Shown piece after piece: positions 63,474-64,000 of a stretch of 64,000 nucleotides of DNA. Each line of letters opens with the position of its first letter. Position 1 is the first letter of the stretch. The stretch covers positions 5,339 to 69,338 of the forward strand of contig JBCDBD010000014.1 in NCBI GenBank assembly GCA_039184335.1, written 5' to 3'. Made by a program: the position numbers and the translations under genes. The notes beneath the pieces are model-generated. The model was not told where the DNA came from and did no database searches. It worked only from the letters and a program-made list of their open reading frames with translations. This DNA comes from JBCDBD01 sp039184335. GTDB taxonomy: Bacteria; Bacteroidota; Bacteroidia; Flavobacteriales; Flavobacteriaceae.

Positions 63474-64000
63474 CCAGACGGTTTTATAGCAACGGTAAAT
63501 TATTGCTTGCTGGGGAATATGTCATTTTGGACGGTGCCCTTGGATTGGCCGTGCCTACAAAATTTGGGCAGTCTTTACAAGCAAGTTCAATACATTCGCC
63601 CCAACTGCGATGGACAAGTTTGGACGAAAAAGGGGAAATTTGGTTTGAAAGTTCCTTTACGCTAGAGCATTATGAACCTATCGAATCTAGTGACCGTGAA
63701 ACCGCGGACACACTGTCAAGAATACTTTGTGCCGCAAAAAAAGGGAACCCAAGGTTTTTAGAAACTGGGCATCAGGTGGAAACACGTTTGGGCTTTTCAA
63801 GAAATTGGGGATTGGGTTCTTCTTCGACATTGATCAACAACATAGCCCAATGGGCAGAAATTGATGCCCACGAACTCTTATGGAACTCCTTTTCAGGAAG
63901 TGGCTATGATATTTCATGTGCACAACATAGCCATCCCATTTTCTATCAATTGAAAAAAAGAGCTCCAATCGTGGCGAAAGCTACGTTCGATCCCACATTC
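63470..64000 (+). CDS. GHMP-family kinase, likely of the mevalonate pathway (truncated by window edge)
   Basis: The frame opens at ATG 63470 and stays open for 177 codons to the window end. The N-terminus reads SNGKLLLAGEYVILDGALGLAVP, a GHMP-kinase start as in mevalonate and phosphomevalonate kinases. The ATP-binding loop is GLGSSSTLINNIAQWA near residue 117, followed by SGSGYDISCAQ near 145. The overlap with HMGR makes a mevalonate-pathway role likely, but which phosphorylation step it carries out is not clear. The C-terminus lies outside the window. Confidence 0.88.
   Translation, partial: MTRRFYSNGKLLLAGEYVILDGALGLAVPTKFGQSLQASSIHSPQLRWTSLDEKGEIWFESSFTLEHYEPIESSDRETADTLSRILCAAKKGNPRFLETGHQVETRLGFSRNWGLGSSSTLINNIAQWAEIDAHELLWNSFSGSGYDISCAQHSHPIFYQLKKRAPIVAKATFDPTF

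Overview
The window is a gene-dense chromosomal segment from a member of the Bacteroidota, almost certainly a Flavobacteriaceae (marine Muricauda/Maribacter-like; the genus is a guess). The grounds are a SusC/SusD pair, the gldK-L-M-N block of the type IX secretion and gliding machinery, many SPII lipoproteins, several matches to the Bacteroidota -7 promoter element TAnnTTTG, few Shine-Dalgarno sites, and a mevalonate-pathway HMG-CoA reductase. No rRNA, tRNA or CRISPR array was seen. Layout: 1-9.2 kb holds a truncated AraC-type regulator facing a susC-susD pair and a 1100-residue FG-GAP/ASPIC lipoprotein. 9.2-16.6 kb is a minus-strand efflux operon (HlyD, RND pump, TolC, a tiny CPxC protein, MFS). 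16.7-21.2 kb holds a plant-type LRR protein, an ABC-F ATPase, a DUF983 protein and a FAD oxidoreductase. 21.2-29.7 kb is topA, a degenerate arginase-fold gene, then gldK-L-M-N. 29.8-37.8 kb holds an LVIVD lipoprotein, then miaB, a sigma-54 activator, lptE, a TPR-like gene and secG, followed by groES-groEL. 37.9-41.3 kb is a five-gene minus-strand cluster that looks like metal handling (HYC_CC_PP-like, outer-membrane protein, double HMA, NHL lipoprotein, HMA-MauE). 41.4-49.2 kb holds a free-methionine sulfoxide reductase-like GAF protein, purH, and the cell-shape genes mreB-mreC-mreD-mrdA-rodA. 49.1-51.1 kb is an endonuclease gene whose start codon was hit by an IS982-type element. 51.1-64 kb holds prc, surE, lpxB, an NlpC/P60 lipoprotein, comEC, a POT transporter, dipeptidyl peptidase IV, HMG-CoA reductase and a truncated GHMP kinase. 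The most notable points, all read directly from the bases, are these. (1) The IS982-type element (49939-50894, 8-bp target duplication) inserted between AT and G of the endonuclease start codon, and the last two bases of its terminal repeat rebuild a GTG start. (2) The transposase of this element is broken by a frameshift that fits a small deletion between CATG microhomologies. (3) The gene between topA and gldK keeps the arginase fold but has lost most metal ligands. (4) The araC-susC intergenic region carries a perfect 13-bp inverted repeat pair around a palindrome, plus a 10-bp direct repeat abutting the susC start. (5) The dipeptidyl peptidase/HMGR divergent region carries a perfect 10-bp inverted repeat. 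(6) A sigma-54-like site lies upstream of groES, about 2 kb from a sigma-54 activator gene. Most functions are inferred from recognised family motifs; no database search was possible.
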